From Bifidobacterium canis (lineage in GTDB: Bacteria > Actinomycetota > Actinomycetes > Actinomycetales > Bifidobacteriaceae), in contig NZ_WNLP01000004.1 of assembly GCF_009727065.1 (NCBI RefSeq), positions 105,347 through 169,346 of the forward strand: a stretch of 64,000 nucleotides of DNA. The letters are read 5' to 3'. Below the pieces are notes generated by a model, which saw only the letters and a list, made by a program, of their open reading frames with translations, searched no databases and was not told where the DNA came from. Within the stretch, counting starts at the first letter, position 1, and every line of letters starts with the position of its first letter. Position numbers and translations under genes: made by a program. Positions 46,727-56,327 of the stretch are shown here, piece by piece.

Positions 46727-48103
46727 ATGCCCATGCTGCTGTCCGCTGACCAGATCCGCGCACGTGTGAACGCCGACTGGGATTCGATTTTGGACGTCGT
46801 AAAAGACAGGATCGCGTTGCGACCCATCTCCGCCAACGGAATCTCGGGGGAGCACATGCGCGCCTCGGCGCAATACGTTGCCGACAAGCTGCGCGAGGTG
46901 GGTGTTGACGCGCAAGTGGTGCAGGCGCATGACGCCCAAGGCAATCCGAGCGCGTGGGAGGTCATCGGTTCGACGGTTGTGGATGAGAACGCGCCGACCG
47001 TGCTGCTGTACGCGCACCATGATGTGCAGCCAGTGCCTGACGAGAACGAGTGGAACACGAAGCCGTTCGAAGGCACGCAGCAAGGTGACCGTCTTTTCGG
47101 ACGCGGCGCATGCGACGACGCGGGCGGCATCGCCATCCACTACGGCGCGCTCAAGGCGTTGGGCGACCAGCTTCGCGTGAACATCAAAGTGTTCATCGAG
47201 GGCGAGGAGGAGATGGGCTCCGCCAGCTTCATTCCGTTCATCGAAGCGCATCACGACGAATTCGAATCCGACGTGATCATCGTCGCCGACTCCGGCAACT
47301 GGGCGCCTGACGTGCCGTCGCTGACCACAAGCCTGCGCGGTAACGCCACCTGCGACGTGCACGTGAAAGTGCTGGAGCATCCGGTGCATTCCGGCCAATA
47401 CGGTGGCCCGATCCTCGACGCGAACACGACGGCTGCGATGCTCATCGCGAAGATGTATGACGAGCAAGGCGAGTTGAACATTCCAGGGCTGAAGGCAGGC
47501 GAGCCGATCGGCGGCTTGCAGCGGGATCTCGACGAGGTGAGCATGCGCGCTGCCGCGGGCGTCGTTGACTCATACAAGCTCGCAGGCACCGGTTCGTTGG
47601 CTTCGCGCCTGTGGACGAAGCCAAGCGCCACGGTGATCGGCTTCGATGCGCACCCCGTGGAAGGTTCTTTCAACGTGATTAGTCCTGAGACGACGTTCCG
47701 CGTGAGCCTGCGCGTCAGCCCATTGCAGGACCCGCATGAGGCGATGAATGCGATGGTTGACTTCTTCGAATCGAACGCCCCGTTCGGCGCCCAAGTGCAC
47801 GTGGAGCCACTCGAAGCGGGCATGGGCTGGGCGATGGATCCGAACTGCACAGCCACGCAGGATGCTCTGGAATCATTGAAGGAAGCCTTTGGCGTCGACC
47901 CTGTGAACAAGGGCGAAGGCGGCTCCATTCCGTTCATCCCCGAGCTGCAGAAGATCTTCCCGCACGCCCAAGTGCTCGTCACAGGCCCTGAAGACCCGAT
48001 CTCCAATGCGCACAGCCCGAACGAGTCGGTGAGCGTGTCGGGATTGAAGAACGACGTCGTGGCGGAAGCCCTTCTGCTCGACAAACTTGCGCAGAACGAC
48101 TAA
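46727..48103 (+). CDS. M20-family dipeptidase/peptidase
   Basis: 458 residues from ATG 46727, with AGGAAAGGG directly upstream. Metal ligands and catalytic residues of clan MH are visible: YAHHDVQP (first His and catalytic Asp), GRGACDDAGGI, EGEEEMGSAS (catalytic Glu) and DSGNWAPD, with a dimerisation domain between. A late His (HSPNES) completes the site. Cytosolic zinc dipeptidase; substrate unknown. TACAAT at 46681-46686 may be the -10. Confidence 0.92.
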   Translation: MPMLLSADQIRARVNADWDSILDVVKDRIALRPISANGISGEHMRASAQYVADKLREVGVDAQVVQAHDAQGNPSAWEVIGSTVVDENAPTVLLYAHHDVQPVPDENEWNTKPFEGTQQGDRLFGRGACDDAGGIAIHYGALKALGDQLRVNIKVFIEGEEEMGSASFIPFIEAHHDEFESDVIIVADSGNWAPDVPSLTTSLRGNATCDVHVKVLEHPVHSGQYGGPILDANTTAAMLIAKMYDEQGELNIPGLKAGEPIGGLQRDLDEVSMRAAAGVVDSYKLAGTGSLASRLWTKPSATVIGFDAHPVEGSFNVISPETTFRVSLRVSPLQDPHEAMNAMVDFFESNAPFGAQVHVEPLEAGMGWAMDPNCTATQDALESLKEAFGVDPVNKGEGGSIPFIPELQKIFPHAQVLVTGPEDPISNAHSPNESVSVSGLKNDVVAEALLLDKLAQND

Positions 48104-48109
48104 ACGGGA

Positions 48110-48823
48110 TCATCCAAGCGGCTTCCAGATCTCCAATCGAGGCTGCAACAACGAGGGGATGTTCGTCGCAACGCAGGTGAGTGCGTCGCTGTTGTTGAAA
48201 TCGAAGCTGAAGCTGTTGTCAAGAGTGGCGTCTTCGGTCGCACTGTTCGCATACGCATCATATTCTTCTCGGTATTGCTCCACCGTATAGCTGCGCGATA
48301 CCAGATTCTTGCGATGCAGGCAGTCGACCAACGCCACTTCCGGATCTCCATAGAACTCGGGGTTTCCCAACTGCGTGCGATATACATGATCGACGGCAGC
48401 CACCCGTGACGTTCGGCATGCGTCGATATCGTCGTACAGTTTGCGATTCTGAGCATCCGACATACCCTCGGATGAGACGTATGCCGGTGCGAAATAAATG
48501 CCGTTGGTGAGGTTTTGCGGAGGCTTGGTGTACCCCTTGTCAACCAAACATTGCCGATAGGACTCCCACGCTTTGCTATATGACGCATATGGGATCTCTC
48601 CCTCGTGCTGAAGCGCTGCGCGGAGGACCTCTTTCTGGGATTCGTCGTATTGACTGTCACTGAGATATGAGTCGATGAGGTCGGTCATACTGCTTGCGAA
48701 CTTACTTTGATCCGCAGTGCCGGCCTCATCGCTGGTCTCCGTGGTGTTCGTCGAGCAGCCCGTCATGCCGATGATGCAGGCGATGGCCGCGAGCAGTGAT
48801 AATGCTTTGTGAACATTCTTCAT
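48110..48823 (-). CDS. Uncharacterised lipoprotein
   Basis: 237 residues from ATG 48823, with GAGGAG upstream. A lipoprotein signal peptide ends at GMTGC, so the Cys would be acylated and the protein anchored outside the membrane. The mature part is acidic and helical with four further Cys (YRQC, DIDAC, VDC, LTC), which could form two disulfides. I recognise no domain. It is divergent from the MacAB-like exporter and may be functionally linked to it, but that is inference from position only. It converges with the M20 peptidase gene with only six bases between stops. Confidence 0.75.
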   Translation of the reverse strand: MKNVHKALSLLAAIACIIGMTGCSTNTTETSDEAGTADQSKFASSMTDLIDSYLSDSQYDESQKEVLRAALQHEGEIPYASYSKAWESYRQCLVDKGYTKPPQNLTNGIYFAPAYVSSEGMSDAQNRKLYDDIDACRTSRVAAVDHVYRTQLGNPEFYGDPEVALVDCLHRKNLVSRSYTVEQYREEYDAYANSATEDATLDNSFSFDFNNSDALTCVATNIPSLLQPRLEIWKPLG

Positions 48824-48974
48824 GGTGACTCCTCGCAAGTGATATCAACCGAAAATGTGATCTCGGTATCGTGGTTGCCCCTTGTACGGAGGAAGTTCAC
48901 CCGCCCCTCCATGCTGGAACGCCCTCGTTATGGAATCTCTTCTGGTGTTCCTCCATGTTGACAGGTGATACTGT

Positions 48975-49040
48975 GAGGTGCCAACCGTTCTACACAACAT
49001 GCACAGGAATACGCATGTTGTGTAGAACGGTTGGCACCTC
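48975..49040. repeat. Perfect 28-bp inverted repeat with 10-base loop
   Basis: The left arm (48975-49002) starts GAGGTGCCAACCGTTCTACA and the right arm (49013-49040) is its exact reverse complement ending GGTTGGCACCTC. It lies between two divergent genes, where no terminator is needed. It has no flanking target-site duplication that I can see and no ORF with transposase features. Confidence 0.9.
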
Positions 49041-49110
49041 TTCGAATATCTGGCATGCTGATAACACATGCGTCTCAACGGGGAGGCGGACGGATGAAGG
49101 AGAAGGGCGG

Positions 49111-50183
49111 ATGGCACGGCAAGCGAAGAAGCGGAGGCGCTCGCGGGCGACGGCGATCACATGGGTGCTGCTGGCCATCGTGGTGACGGCGGCATTGAGC
49201 GTCGGGGCATGCGCGCTGTGGCTGCCGGATCGGGCGCCGAGCATACTCGGCACTGCAAAGCAGGCGCAGTCGGCGCCGGCGAGCGTGCAGTCGTATTCCG
49301 GGCAGCAGCAGGTCAATGTGGTGCCCACCATCTCCTCCGACAGAGAGCTTCTGGGTAACGCCAGCGGCATCGTCACGGCCAATTGGACAGACACCCAGCT
49401 GCGGTCGGGAACCCGCGCGTACCAGGTCAACGATCGCACGGTGATCGCCATACATACGCAGACGCCGCTGTACCGTGATCTGAAAACGGGGATAAGGGGG
49501 AAGATGTGCGTTCGCTCAACAATATGCTGAACGCGCTCGGGTACAACAGCGTCCCCGACTCCGACACATTCAACTGGAACACCGCCAACGGCTGGCAGCA
49601 GCTCATGAACGATTCCGGCAACACCAGCAAAGGCGAGCTGGCGCTGACAGACACGATGTGGATTCCCGAAGACGTGGTTCAGGTGAGCGGGTGGACAGCC
49701 ACGCAAGGATCGAACGTGAGCGCCGGCACCACGTTGGGCAAAGTGCCGGGCGGACTGGTGAAACTGGCGATCCGTGGAGGGCAGCCATCAGACAAGGAGC
49801 GCACGATCACCGTGTTCGGCGTCTCGTCGCCTCTGCCGGCGAAATCCACGGAAATCACCGATTCGGCGGTGTTGAACAAAATCGCGCAAACACAGGAATA
49901 CCAGAGCAAAACGCCGGAGGAGAGGGTCGCTGGATTGGATGCGCAGCTTTCCCTCAACGAGGCGATTCAAGTGTTGCGAGTGCCGGCTGCAGCCGTGTTC
50001 GGCGTGCAGGGGACGAGCGGATGCATCGCCGTGGATGGTCAGGGCACAGCCTCCGTCATACCGGTGGAGATCATCAGCGGCGAACTCGGCGCCAGTTTGG
50101 TGAAACCGGACTCGGGGGAGCCGGAACAGGTGCGCACGGTGCTCATCGGCAGCAGGCTCAACGATCTGAAATGCGGCGCATGA
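49111..50183 (+). pseudogene. Exporter adaptor with peptidoglycan-binding-like motif, interrupted by a one-base frameshift
   Basis: First segment has a basic N-terminus (MARQAKKRRRSRATA), one TM, then an extracytoplasmic part up to TPLYRDLKTG before losing frame near 49488. The next frame reads GDKGEDVRSLNNMLNALGY, a typical peptidoglycan-binding-1 motif, and continues to the end (APVSGWTATQG-like barrel and a final ISGELGASLVKP). GGGG at 49488-49491 would need to be GGGGG. Corrected length is 357 residues. Such adaptors bridge an ABC exporter and the envelope, as MacA/HlyD do. The stop overlaps the ATPase start by four bases. Confidence 0.8.
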
Positions 50184-50809
50184 TGGAACTCGTGGTGCAT
50201 GACCTCGCACATCGATTCCCCGGAACGGATGTGCTGTTCGAACACCTGAACTTCACTGTGCAGCCTGGGAGCACGGTGGCGGTCTGCGGGCCATCAGGCT
50301 GCGGCAAATCCACGCTGTTGTCGATTCTGGCCGGATGGGAGAAGCCATACCGGGGAACGGTGGAACGTTTGGGGATCACGCGCACCGGATGGGTGTTCCA
50401 GAACCCATATGGCGTGCCGGAACGATCGGCGCTCGACCACGTGGTGCTCCCATTGCTGGCGAAGGGTCTGACACGGCGTGAAGCCGAACCGCAGGCGTTG
50501 GAAGCGATGGGATTGTTCGACCTGCAGTACGCCTCCGATAGGCGCTTCAGCGACTTGTCTGGCGGTGAGGCGCAACGCTTGATGCTCGCCCGTGCCGTCT
50601 GTTCACACCCCGACATGTTGCTGGTGGATGAGCCGACCGCCCAGTTGGATACGCGAACCGCTCATTCGGTCAGTCACGTGCTCGGTAATCTCGCCGGTCA
50701 GGGCATGATCGTACTTGTCGCCACGCATGATCCGGACACGCGTGCCGCCTGCTCCCGTGTGATCGACTTGGCCGAATACGCGCCTGTGGAAGGCGAGGTG
50801 GTCGAATGA
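50180..50809 (+). CDS. ABC transporter ATP-binding protein (MacB/LolD type)
   Basis: 209 residues, start at ATG 50180 overlapping the adaptor stop (ATGA). Walker A GPSGCGKST, signature LSGGEAQRL, Walker B MLLVDEPTAQLD and switch ATHDPD. It powers an export or mechanotransmission complex with the downstream permease. The start of the next gene overlaps this stop in the same ATGA fashion, so all three genes are translationally coupled. Confidence 0.9.
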   Translation: MMELVVHDLAHRFPGTDVLFEHLNFTVQPGSTVAVCGPSGCGKSTLLSILAGWEKPYRGTVERLGITRTGWVFQNPYGVPERSALDHVVLPLLAKGLTRREAEPQALEAMGLFDLQYASDRRFSDLSGGEAQRLMLARAVCSHPDMLLVDEPTAQLDTRTAHSVSHVLGNLAGQGMIVLVATHDPDTRAACSRVIDLAEYAPVEGEVVE

Positions 50810-51888
50810 GATTGCGTTCAATTCTTTCGGAGAGCCTGAGAAACATCGGCAGCGGCACGGCACACGCGTTCATACTGTTCCTGGGAGTGTTGCTGTGCGG
50901 TGTGCTGTTCGGAGGCTATGAGGCATATAGCGTCATCGCCATGGAACGGGAAGCGCTGACCCGTGTGCAGGCGATGGCGGACGTAGACATGGTGGTGGGA
51001 GCCGAAGTGGATGGTGCAGCCTGCGATCGGCTCGCCACGTCTACCGGCGGCGCGTTGCAGCAATCCGGCGCAGTGCGCGCCGGTGCGGAAGTGGCTCCGG
51101 TGTCGACTCCGGGCAAGACGTTGCAGACCTATGAGGTGACCGCCGGAATGCTCGCGCTTGTCGCATCCAATGAAGGTGACGCCACTGTAGACACATCCGG
51201 CATCTGGGTGCCCACCGATGTCGCCACGGATTTCGGCTTATCCGTGGGAAGCTTGCTGCACACGGATCACGGTTCCTCCACTGTCAGCGGCATATACGAC
51301 TGGCCCAACGACGGGCGTGACACTCGCTTCGCCTACACGTTCCTCATTCCGCAACCGGCGTCGGCGAAAACGTTCTCCGAGTGCTGGGTGCGGCAATGGC
51401 CACGTTCGGAAGCCAACAGCCAGTTGCTGTATGCGACGTTGAATAGCAACGGCAGCGACGAGCGTGCCGGCATCATGTCGATCAACAAGGGTTTCGATGC
51501 GCACTACAACGCGAATGCCGCATACATGGCGCGCATCACCCGATGGATCCCATACTTGGCACTGATGCTCGGCGTCATCATCGGAATCTTCGCCGTGCGC
51601 AGGCGCAGACTCGAATACGCCGGAGCACTCCACTCTGGAGAAACCAAAGGCGCGCAACTGCTCACCATCGGCATCGAAACGATCATATGGGCGGGCTTGG
51701 GGTCGCTCAGTGCATTCGCCCTCATCAACGCCTATTGCCTGCGTATGGCACCCGCGGATGCCGCCGCCGTCATAGCCTCGGCGTCAAGAGCACCCCTTGC
51801 CGTGTTCGCGGGAGCGTTGCTGGCATCCATCATCAGCGGAACGGCCATACGCCAGTCGCAACTGTTCAAACTGTTCAAGCAGCGTTGA
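50806..51888 (+). CDS. FtsX/MacB-like ABC transporter permease
   Basis: 360 residues. A first TM (about residues 20-42) is followed by a large extracytoplasmic domain (residues ~45-240), then three more TMs near the C-terminus, the MacB/FtsX topology. The pieces VADVDMVVGAEVDG and the final TMs (LALMLGVIIGIFAVRRRRLE, ETIIWAGLGSLSAF) fit this. With the preceding ATPase and adaptor it would make a tripartite-like exporter, perhaps of peptide or lipid substrates; nothing specifies the cargo. Confidence 0.83.
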   Translation: MRLRSILSESLRNIGSGTAHAFILFLGVLLCGVLFGGYEAYSVIAMEREALTRVQAMADVDMVVGAEVDGAACDRLATSTGGALQQSGAVRAGAEVAPVSTPGKTLQTYEVTAGMLALVASNEGDATVDTSGIWVPTDVATDFGLSVGSLLHTDHGSSTVSGIYDWPNDGRDTRFAYTFLIPQPASAKTFSECWVRQWPRSEANSQLLYATLNSNGSDERAGIMSINKGFDAHYNANAAYMARITRWIPYLALMLGVIIGIFAVRRRRLEYAGALHSGETKGAQLLTIGIETIIWAGLGSLSAFALINAYCLRMAPADAAAVIASASRAPLAVFAGALLASIISGTAIRQSQLFKLFKQR

Positions 51889-51979
51889 CAAACCGCTTGA
51901 ATTGCTGATCTCGGAGTTATGCGCCTGCGTCTTCGACCCGCATGCGGTCATCGGCATGCCATAGAATCAGGAACCGACA

Positions 51980-52077
51980 CGGGGGCTGGTGCTTGCATCG
52001 GCTGAGAGAGGGCAAACCTCGACCGATTGAACGTGAATCCGGACAATGCCGGCGCACGGACGTCGTTCTTCCCGTGC
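51980..52077 (+). promoter_or_regulatory. TPP riboswitch upstream of ykoE
   Basis: GGGGGCTGG, CTGAGAGAGG, GACCGATTGAACGTG and AATCCGGACAATGCCGGCGCACGGA give the thi-box core with an alternative P4/P5 arm. After the aptamer GCACGG (52054-52059) pairs with CCGTGC (52072-52077), a likely expression-platform hairpin. The ribosome site of ykoE lies about 20 bases later. Confidence 0.88.
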
Positions 52078-52109
52078 CTGAAATCAAAGAGAAGACAGAA
52101 AGGCACATC

Positions 52110-52730
52110 ATGTCAGCTTCCATCGTCGAAGCAAAACCAATCCTCAAATGGCGCGTGGTAGATATCGCCGTCGCATCGGTTATCGGCGTCGCATCGTCGC
52201 TCATCTACTGGTTCGTCTCGTTCATCAGCACAGTGCCATGGAGCCTGCTCGAAAGCGTGGTGCCAGGCTTCGCGGGAATCATCAACGGTTTGTGGCTCTT
52301 CGCCGGCCCGTTGGCCGCGATCATCGTACGCAAGCCGGGCGCGGCACTGTACGCCGAAATCGTCGCAGGCGTGCTCGAAGCGCTCATCGGCAACATGTGG
52401 GGCGGTGTCGAAACCTTCCTGATGGCGCTGGTGCAAGGCCTGTTCGCTGAGATCGCATTCATGATCTTCGCCTACAAGAAATGGAATCTGGGCGTCACCG
52501 TGCTGTCTGGCGCATTGAGTGGCCTCGGTTGCTGGGGCTACTCGTTCTTCACCCACCTGCAGGCCATCGACCTCACCGGCTCATACGGCATCGTCTACCT
52601 GATCACCACCGTCATCTCCGGTGCGCTCATCGCGGGCTTGGCCATGTGGTACCTCTACATCGGCATCGCCAAAACCGGCGCCCTCGACCAGTTCGCCTCC
52701 GGCAGGCAGGTCAAACGCGTCAAGCGCTGA
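52110..52730 (+). CDS. ykoE: Thiamine-precursor ECF transporter S component, YkoE family
   Basis: 206 residues from ATG 52110, GAAAGG upstream. Six TM segments; the family blocks LIYWFVSFISTVPWSLLESVVPG, GLWLFAGPLAAIIVRKPGAAL, EALIGNMWGGVETF and GLGCWGYSFFTHL match YkoE, the membrane-embedded binding subunit for thiamine/HMP. It is controlled by the TPP riboswitch and followed by the fused energy module after 72 bases. Together with tenA at 20.9 kb this forms a pyrimidine salvage route. Confidence 0.93.
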   Translation: MSASIVEAKPILKWRVVDIAVASVIGVASSLIYWFVSFISTVPWSLLESVVPGFAGIINGLWLFAGPLAAIIVRKPGAALYAEIVAGVLEALIGNMWGGVETFLMALVQGLFAEIAFMIFAYKKWNLGVTVLSGALSGLGCWGYSFFTHLQAIDLTGSYGIVYLITTVISGALIAGLAMWYLYIGIAKTGALDQFASGRQVKRVKR

Positions 52731-52802
52731 CCGCACATACCCCGCAACCACAGTCAAGAGCAAACGCAGTCAAGCCACATACAAGCCATATCAAAGGAGC
52801 CA

Positions 52803-55382
52803 ATGGTGAAGTCGGCACATGCACAACACCCAGTGCACAGCGAAGACCACGGCGATCAGGAAGGCGATCACAGTGTTCACAAGGAACGCAATGCCACATT
52901 GCGATTCGAACATTGGGGCTACAGGCACGCCTCCCGCAACCATTTCGCCGTTCGCGGGCTGAACCTCACCATTCGCCCCGGCGAACATGTGCTGCTCCTC
53001 GGCGCATCGGGCATCGGCAAATCGACGATACTCGAAGGCGCAGCCGGCCTGCTCGGAGACATGGCAGGCGAACAGGCCGGCACGCCACAACACCAGGTTG
53101 CCGTGGAAGACGCCGACGGCGGCATCACGGAAGGTCGCATCACCGTCGATGACGTCGACGTGCATCAGGCACGCGGCAGAATCGGACTCGTGCTGCAAGA
53201 CCCCGACGCTCAGGCCATCTTCCAACGCCTGGGAGATAACGTGGTGTTCGGCCCCGAAAACCTCGACGTTCCACGCGACATCGCCTGGCAACGCGTCAAC
53301 GCGGCACTCGACGCCGTGGGCATGGCGGGAGTGCAGCTCGACCGTTCCGTCATGCACCTCTCCGGAGGGCAGATGCAACGTCTCGCGCTCGCCGGAGCGC
53401 TCGCCATGCAGCCGGACGTGCTGCTGCTCGACGAACCGACGGCGAATCTCGACCCCGACGGCGTGGTGCAGGTGGTGCGCGCAGTGCATGACGTGCTCGA
53501 CCAGACGAAAGCGACGATGGTGCTCGTGGAGCACCGGGCCGATCGGTGGATCGACATGATCGACCGCGTGGTGGTGCTCGGACTCGAAACCGACAACGAT
53601 GTTCGCAAGATCAACCAGAACGGCTTTGACGACGAGATCAACCGCGACCGTTTCCGCAACACCGTGATCGTGGCCGATGGCACTCCGGAACAGGTGTTCA
53701 CCGACCGAAACATCGACTTCAACGAACTGGGCATCTGGGTTCCGCAACGATTCCGCGCGCCGGAAGACGAGATTCAGCGCATTCACACCGCCGACGAACC
53801 CGATTACCCGGCCGAAACCGGTCTGCCGCAAACCGTGCTGCAGACCAAGGAACTCGGCATCGGCAGAAACGGGACGGCGATCGCGGAGCATATCTCGATC
53901 GACTTCCACCCCGGGCAGATCACCGCGCTCGTCGGCGCCAACGGCGCCGGAAAATCCACGCTGTCGCTCACACTGGCGGGATTGCTCCAGCCGGTGAACG
54001 GGGAAGTGGTCGCCTCCGACGAGCTCGCCGCGCCACTCACCAAGGTGTGGCCGATCGATTGGACCTCCCGCCAGCTCGCCTCCCGAATTTCCTACGTGTT
54101 CCAGAACCCGGAACACCAATTCGCCTGCTCCAGCGTCATCGATGAGGTGATGCTCGGACCGCTGCGCACCGGCGTGGAAGAGGCCAAGGCGCGCGAACGC
54201 GGCATGGACCTGCTACGACGTTTCCACCTCAACCAGTATGCGCACATGAACCCATACACGTTGTCAGGCGGCGAGAAACGCCGGCTCACCGTGGCGGCCG
54301 CGTTGGCTTCCATGCCACGCGTGCTGATCCTCGACGAACCGACGTTCGGGCAGGATCGCCGCACATGGATGCAGATCGTGCACCTGATCCACGATCTGCG
54401 CTCCGACGGCGTGAGCATCATCGTCGTCACGCACGATCGCGAACTGGTGACGGCATTGGGCGCTCGCGTGATCGAACTGGTGCCGACCGAACATCCGCGT
54501 GATTTTGCCGATAACACGGCTGAAACCGTGGCTGCGCAATTGCTGGCTCCAGATGCCGGCGAAGCCACGCTCGTGCCGGTGAGCCGTGTGAATGAACGTG
54601 AGGATGTGATCAAGCCGGCGAGCCGCTCGCGCTACCTCGCCTCCATCAATCCGGTGTATCGGTTGTTCGGCGCGTTCCTCGCCTCGCTGCCATTGCTGCT
54701 CAGCCTCGACTGGGTGTCGGCGGCCGTGGCGCTTGGTTTGGAATTCATCGTGCTCATGGCCATAGGCTTCACACCATGGCGCATCGTGCGCTCCACATGG
54801 CCGATCTTCATCGGCGCTCCCGGCTCCGCGCTGGCCGTGCTGCTCTACGGCAAAGCCGGAGGAGACACGTGGTGGCAGTGGGGTTGGATCAACATCACCG
54901 ACCGTTCCGCCGAACTCGCGTTGGCCACGGGACTGCGCATCCTCGCGATTGGCATTCCGGCGATCATAGCGGTGCTCGGCATCGACGCCACCGACTTGGC
55001 TGACGGATTCAGCCAGATTCTCCACTTGCCCGACAGATTCGTGTACGGCGGTCTCGCAGGTATGCGCCTGTTCTCCGTGCTGCAAGACGATTGGGCCGCG
55101 CTGACCGCATCACGACGTTCACGCGGCTTGGGCGACGACAACGCCGTGGCATCGTTCTTCCCGCAGGCATTCGCGTTATTGGTGCTGTCTATTCGACGCT
55201 CCACCACATTGGCGGTGGCGATGCAGGCGCGCGGATTTGGATCCGACGCACCCCGCAGTCACGCGCGCGTCAGCACCGTGCACGCGCGCGACTGGGTATT
55301 CCTCGTAATCTGCCTGCTCATGCCGGTCATTGCGTTGGTGAGTGCCGGTTTCGCGGGAACATTCAGCTTCATGGGCAACTAG
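52803..55382 (+). CDS. ECF transporter energy module: EcfA-EcfA-EcfT fusion (thiamine precursor)
   Basis: 859 residues. A variable His/Glu-rich N-terminus is followed by ATPase 1 (GASGIGKST, LSGGQMQRL, VLLLDEPTANLD), ATPase 2 from about residue 350 (GANGAGKST, LSGGEKRRL, VLILDEPTFGQD) and, from about residue 595, an EcfT membrane domain ending with the ATPase-coupling AMQARGFGSDAPRSHARV. It has the same three-domain order as the riboflavin module at 23-25 kb but is clearly diverged in sequence. Role: power for YkoE, the upstream gene. B. subtilis YkoD already fuses two ATPases, but YkoC is separate there. Confidence 0.92.
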   Translation: MVKSAHAQHPVHSEDHGDQEGDHSVHKERNATLRFEHWGYRHASRNHFAVRGLNLTIRPGEHVLLLGASGIGKSTILEGAAGLLGDMAGEQAGTPQHQVAVEDADGGITEGRITVDDVDVHQARGRIGLVLQDPDAQAIFQRLGDNVVFGPENLDVPRDIAWQRVNAALDAVGMAGVQLDRSVMHLSGGQMQRLALAGALAMQPDVLLLDEPTANLDPDGVVQVVRAVHDVLDQTKATMVLVEHRADRWIDMIDRVVVLGLETDNDVRKINQNGFDDEINRDRFRNTVIVADGTPEQVFTDRNIDFNELGIWVPQRFRAPEDEIQRIHTADEPDYPAETGLPQTVLQTKELGIGRNGTAIAEHISIDFHPGQITALVGANGAGKSTLSLTLAGLLQPVNGEVVASDELAAPLTKVWPIDWTSRQLASRISYVFQNPEHQFACSSVIDEVMLGPLRTGVEEAKARERGMDLLRRFHLNQYAHMNPYTLSGGEKRRLTVAAALASMPRVLILDEPTFGQDRRTWMQIVHLIHDLRSDGVSIIVVTHDRELVTALGARVIELVPTEHPRDFADNTAETVAAQLLAPDAGEATLVPVSRVNEREDVIKPASRSRYLASINPVYRLFGAFLASLPLLLSLDWVSAAVALGLEFIVLMAIGFTPWRIVRSTWPIFIGAPGSALAVLLYGKAGGDTWWQWGWINITDRSAELALATGLRILAIGIPAIIAVLGIDATDLADGFSQILHLPDRFVYGGLAGMRLFSVLQDDWAALTASRRSRGLGDDNAVASFFPQAFALLVLSIRRSTTLAVAMQARGFGSDAPRSHARVSTVHARDWVFLVICLLMPVIALVSAGFAGTFSFMGN

Positions 55383-55488
55383 CATGCAGCATATAACCGC
55401 ACAGCACCCACCTTGCATATAATCCGCACACCTATGCTCACAATCTCAATATCAGTGAGTATGAGTAAACCTTCACTAAAATAAATCA

Positions 55489-55570
55489 GAGAATAATTCT
55501 CCGCACTGTATATTCCTCTCGTACAAAAGCCCGTATCTGGGAGAAACATACATTACGGAGAATTATTCTC
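55489..55570. repeat. 15-bp inverted repeat flanking an intergenic interval
   Basis: GAGAATAATTCTCCG at 55489-55503 is matched by its reverse complement at 55556-55570, overlapping the stop region of the next minus-strand gene. Each arm is itself nearly palindromic. It may help to end transcription of the convergent ykoE operon and the ABC exporter genes. Confidence 0.55.
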
Positions 55571-56300
55571 CCTTCGCGCCACCGGCATGCTCGTCCCGCA
55601 CAAGTTTGAACACGCTGTCGGAACGCTCGGCGATCTGCGGGGAATGCGTCACGATAATCACGCACCTATTCTGCTTATGCGCCAAATCGAGGAAGATGCG
55701 CATGATGTCTTCCTGAGTGGCGGGATCGAGATTACCGGTCGGCTCGTCGGCGATGATGATGCGCGGATCCGCGCTCAACGCGCGCGCAATAGCCACGCGC
55801 TGCTGCTCACCACCCGACAGATGAAGAATCCGCTCGTTCGCATATCGTTCCGGCAGATTCACCTGCTTGAGCAAATCCAACGCGATCTCCTTCTTCGGAC
55901 GGTCGAATTTCTTTCCCGACGCGTCCATCGTCAGCATGATGTTCTCCAGCACCGTCAAACCGGGCAGCAGATTGAAGCTCTGGAAAATCACGCCGATGTC
56001 ACGGCTCCGGTACCTGTATCTATCCATCTTCGCCAGATCGCTGTTCTCAAACAGCACCTTGCCTTCGGTCGGCGTGGTCAACCCACTGATCAACGACAGC
56101 AACGTGGTTTTGCCAGCACCCGAAGGGCCGACGATCGCCGTCACCTTACCACTGTAGAAATCGCGGGAGATATGCGAGATGACGTTGCGACCTTTCTTCG
56201 CATACGCATAACTCACATCGTCGAGACGCAGAATAGGAGTTCCGGTCTGCGCATGCTCGGTCTGAACAATATCGACATCGGTTTTCTCTGTAGTGGTCAT
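55563..56300 (-). CDS. ABC transporter ATP-binding protein (MacB/LolD type)
   Basis: 245 residues from ATG 56300, AAGGAA upstream. Walker [10 protein letters not shown], signature LSGGEQQR, Walker [13 protein letters not shown] and switch [12 protein letters not shown]. It lies 27 bases downstream of the permease gene and would couple to it. Substrate unknown; members export antibiotics, peptides or lipoproteins. Confidence 0.92.
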   Translation of the reverse strand: MTTTEKTDVDIVQTEHAQTGTPILRLDDVSYAYAKKGRNVISHISRDFYSGKVTAIVGPSGAGKTTLLSLISGLTTPTEGKVLFENSDLAKMDRYRYRSRDIGVIFQSFNLLPGLTVLENIMLTMDASGKKFDRPKKEIALDLLKQVNLPERYANERILHLSGGEQQRVAIARALSADPRIIIADEPTGNLDPATQEDIMRIFLDLAHKQNRCVIIVTHSPQIAERSDSVFKLVRDEHAGGAKGE

Positions 56301-56327
56301 ATCACATGTTCCTTTGCATAACGAATA

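Noticed and set aside
48975..49040. Insertion sequence or MITE at the inverted repeat
   Set aside because: No transposase, no target-site duplication and no second copy noticed in the window.
48845..49117. 90-codon frame across the 28-bp inverted repeat
   Set aside because: The frame simply reads the repeat in both arms (the same CQPFYTTC residues appear from either strand); not a transposase.
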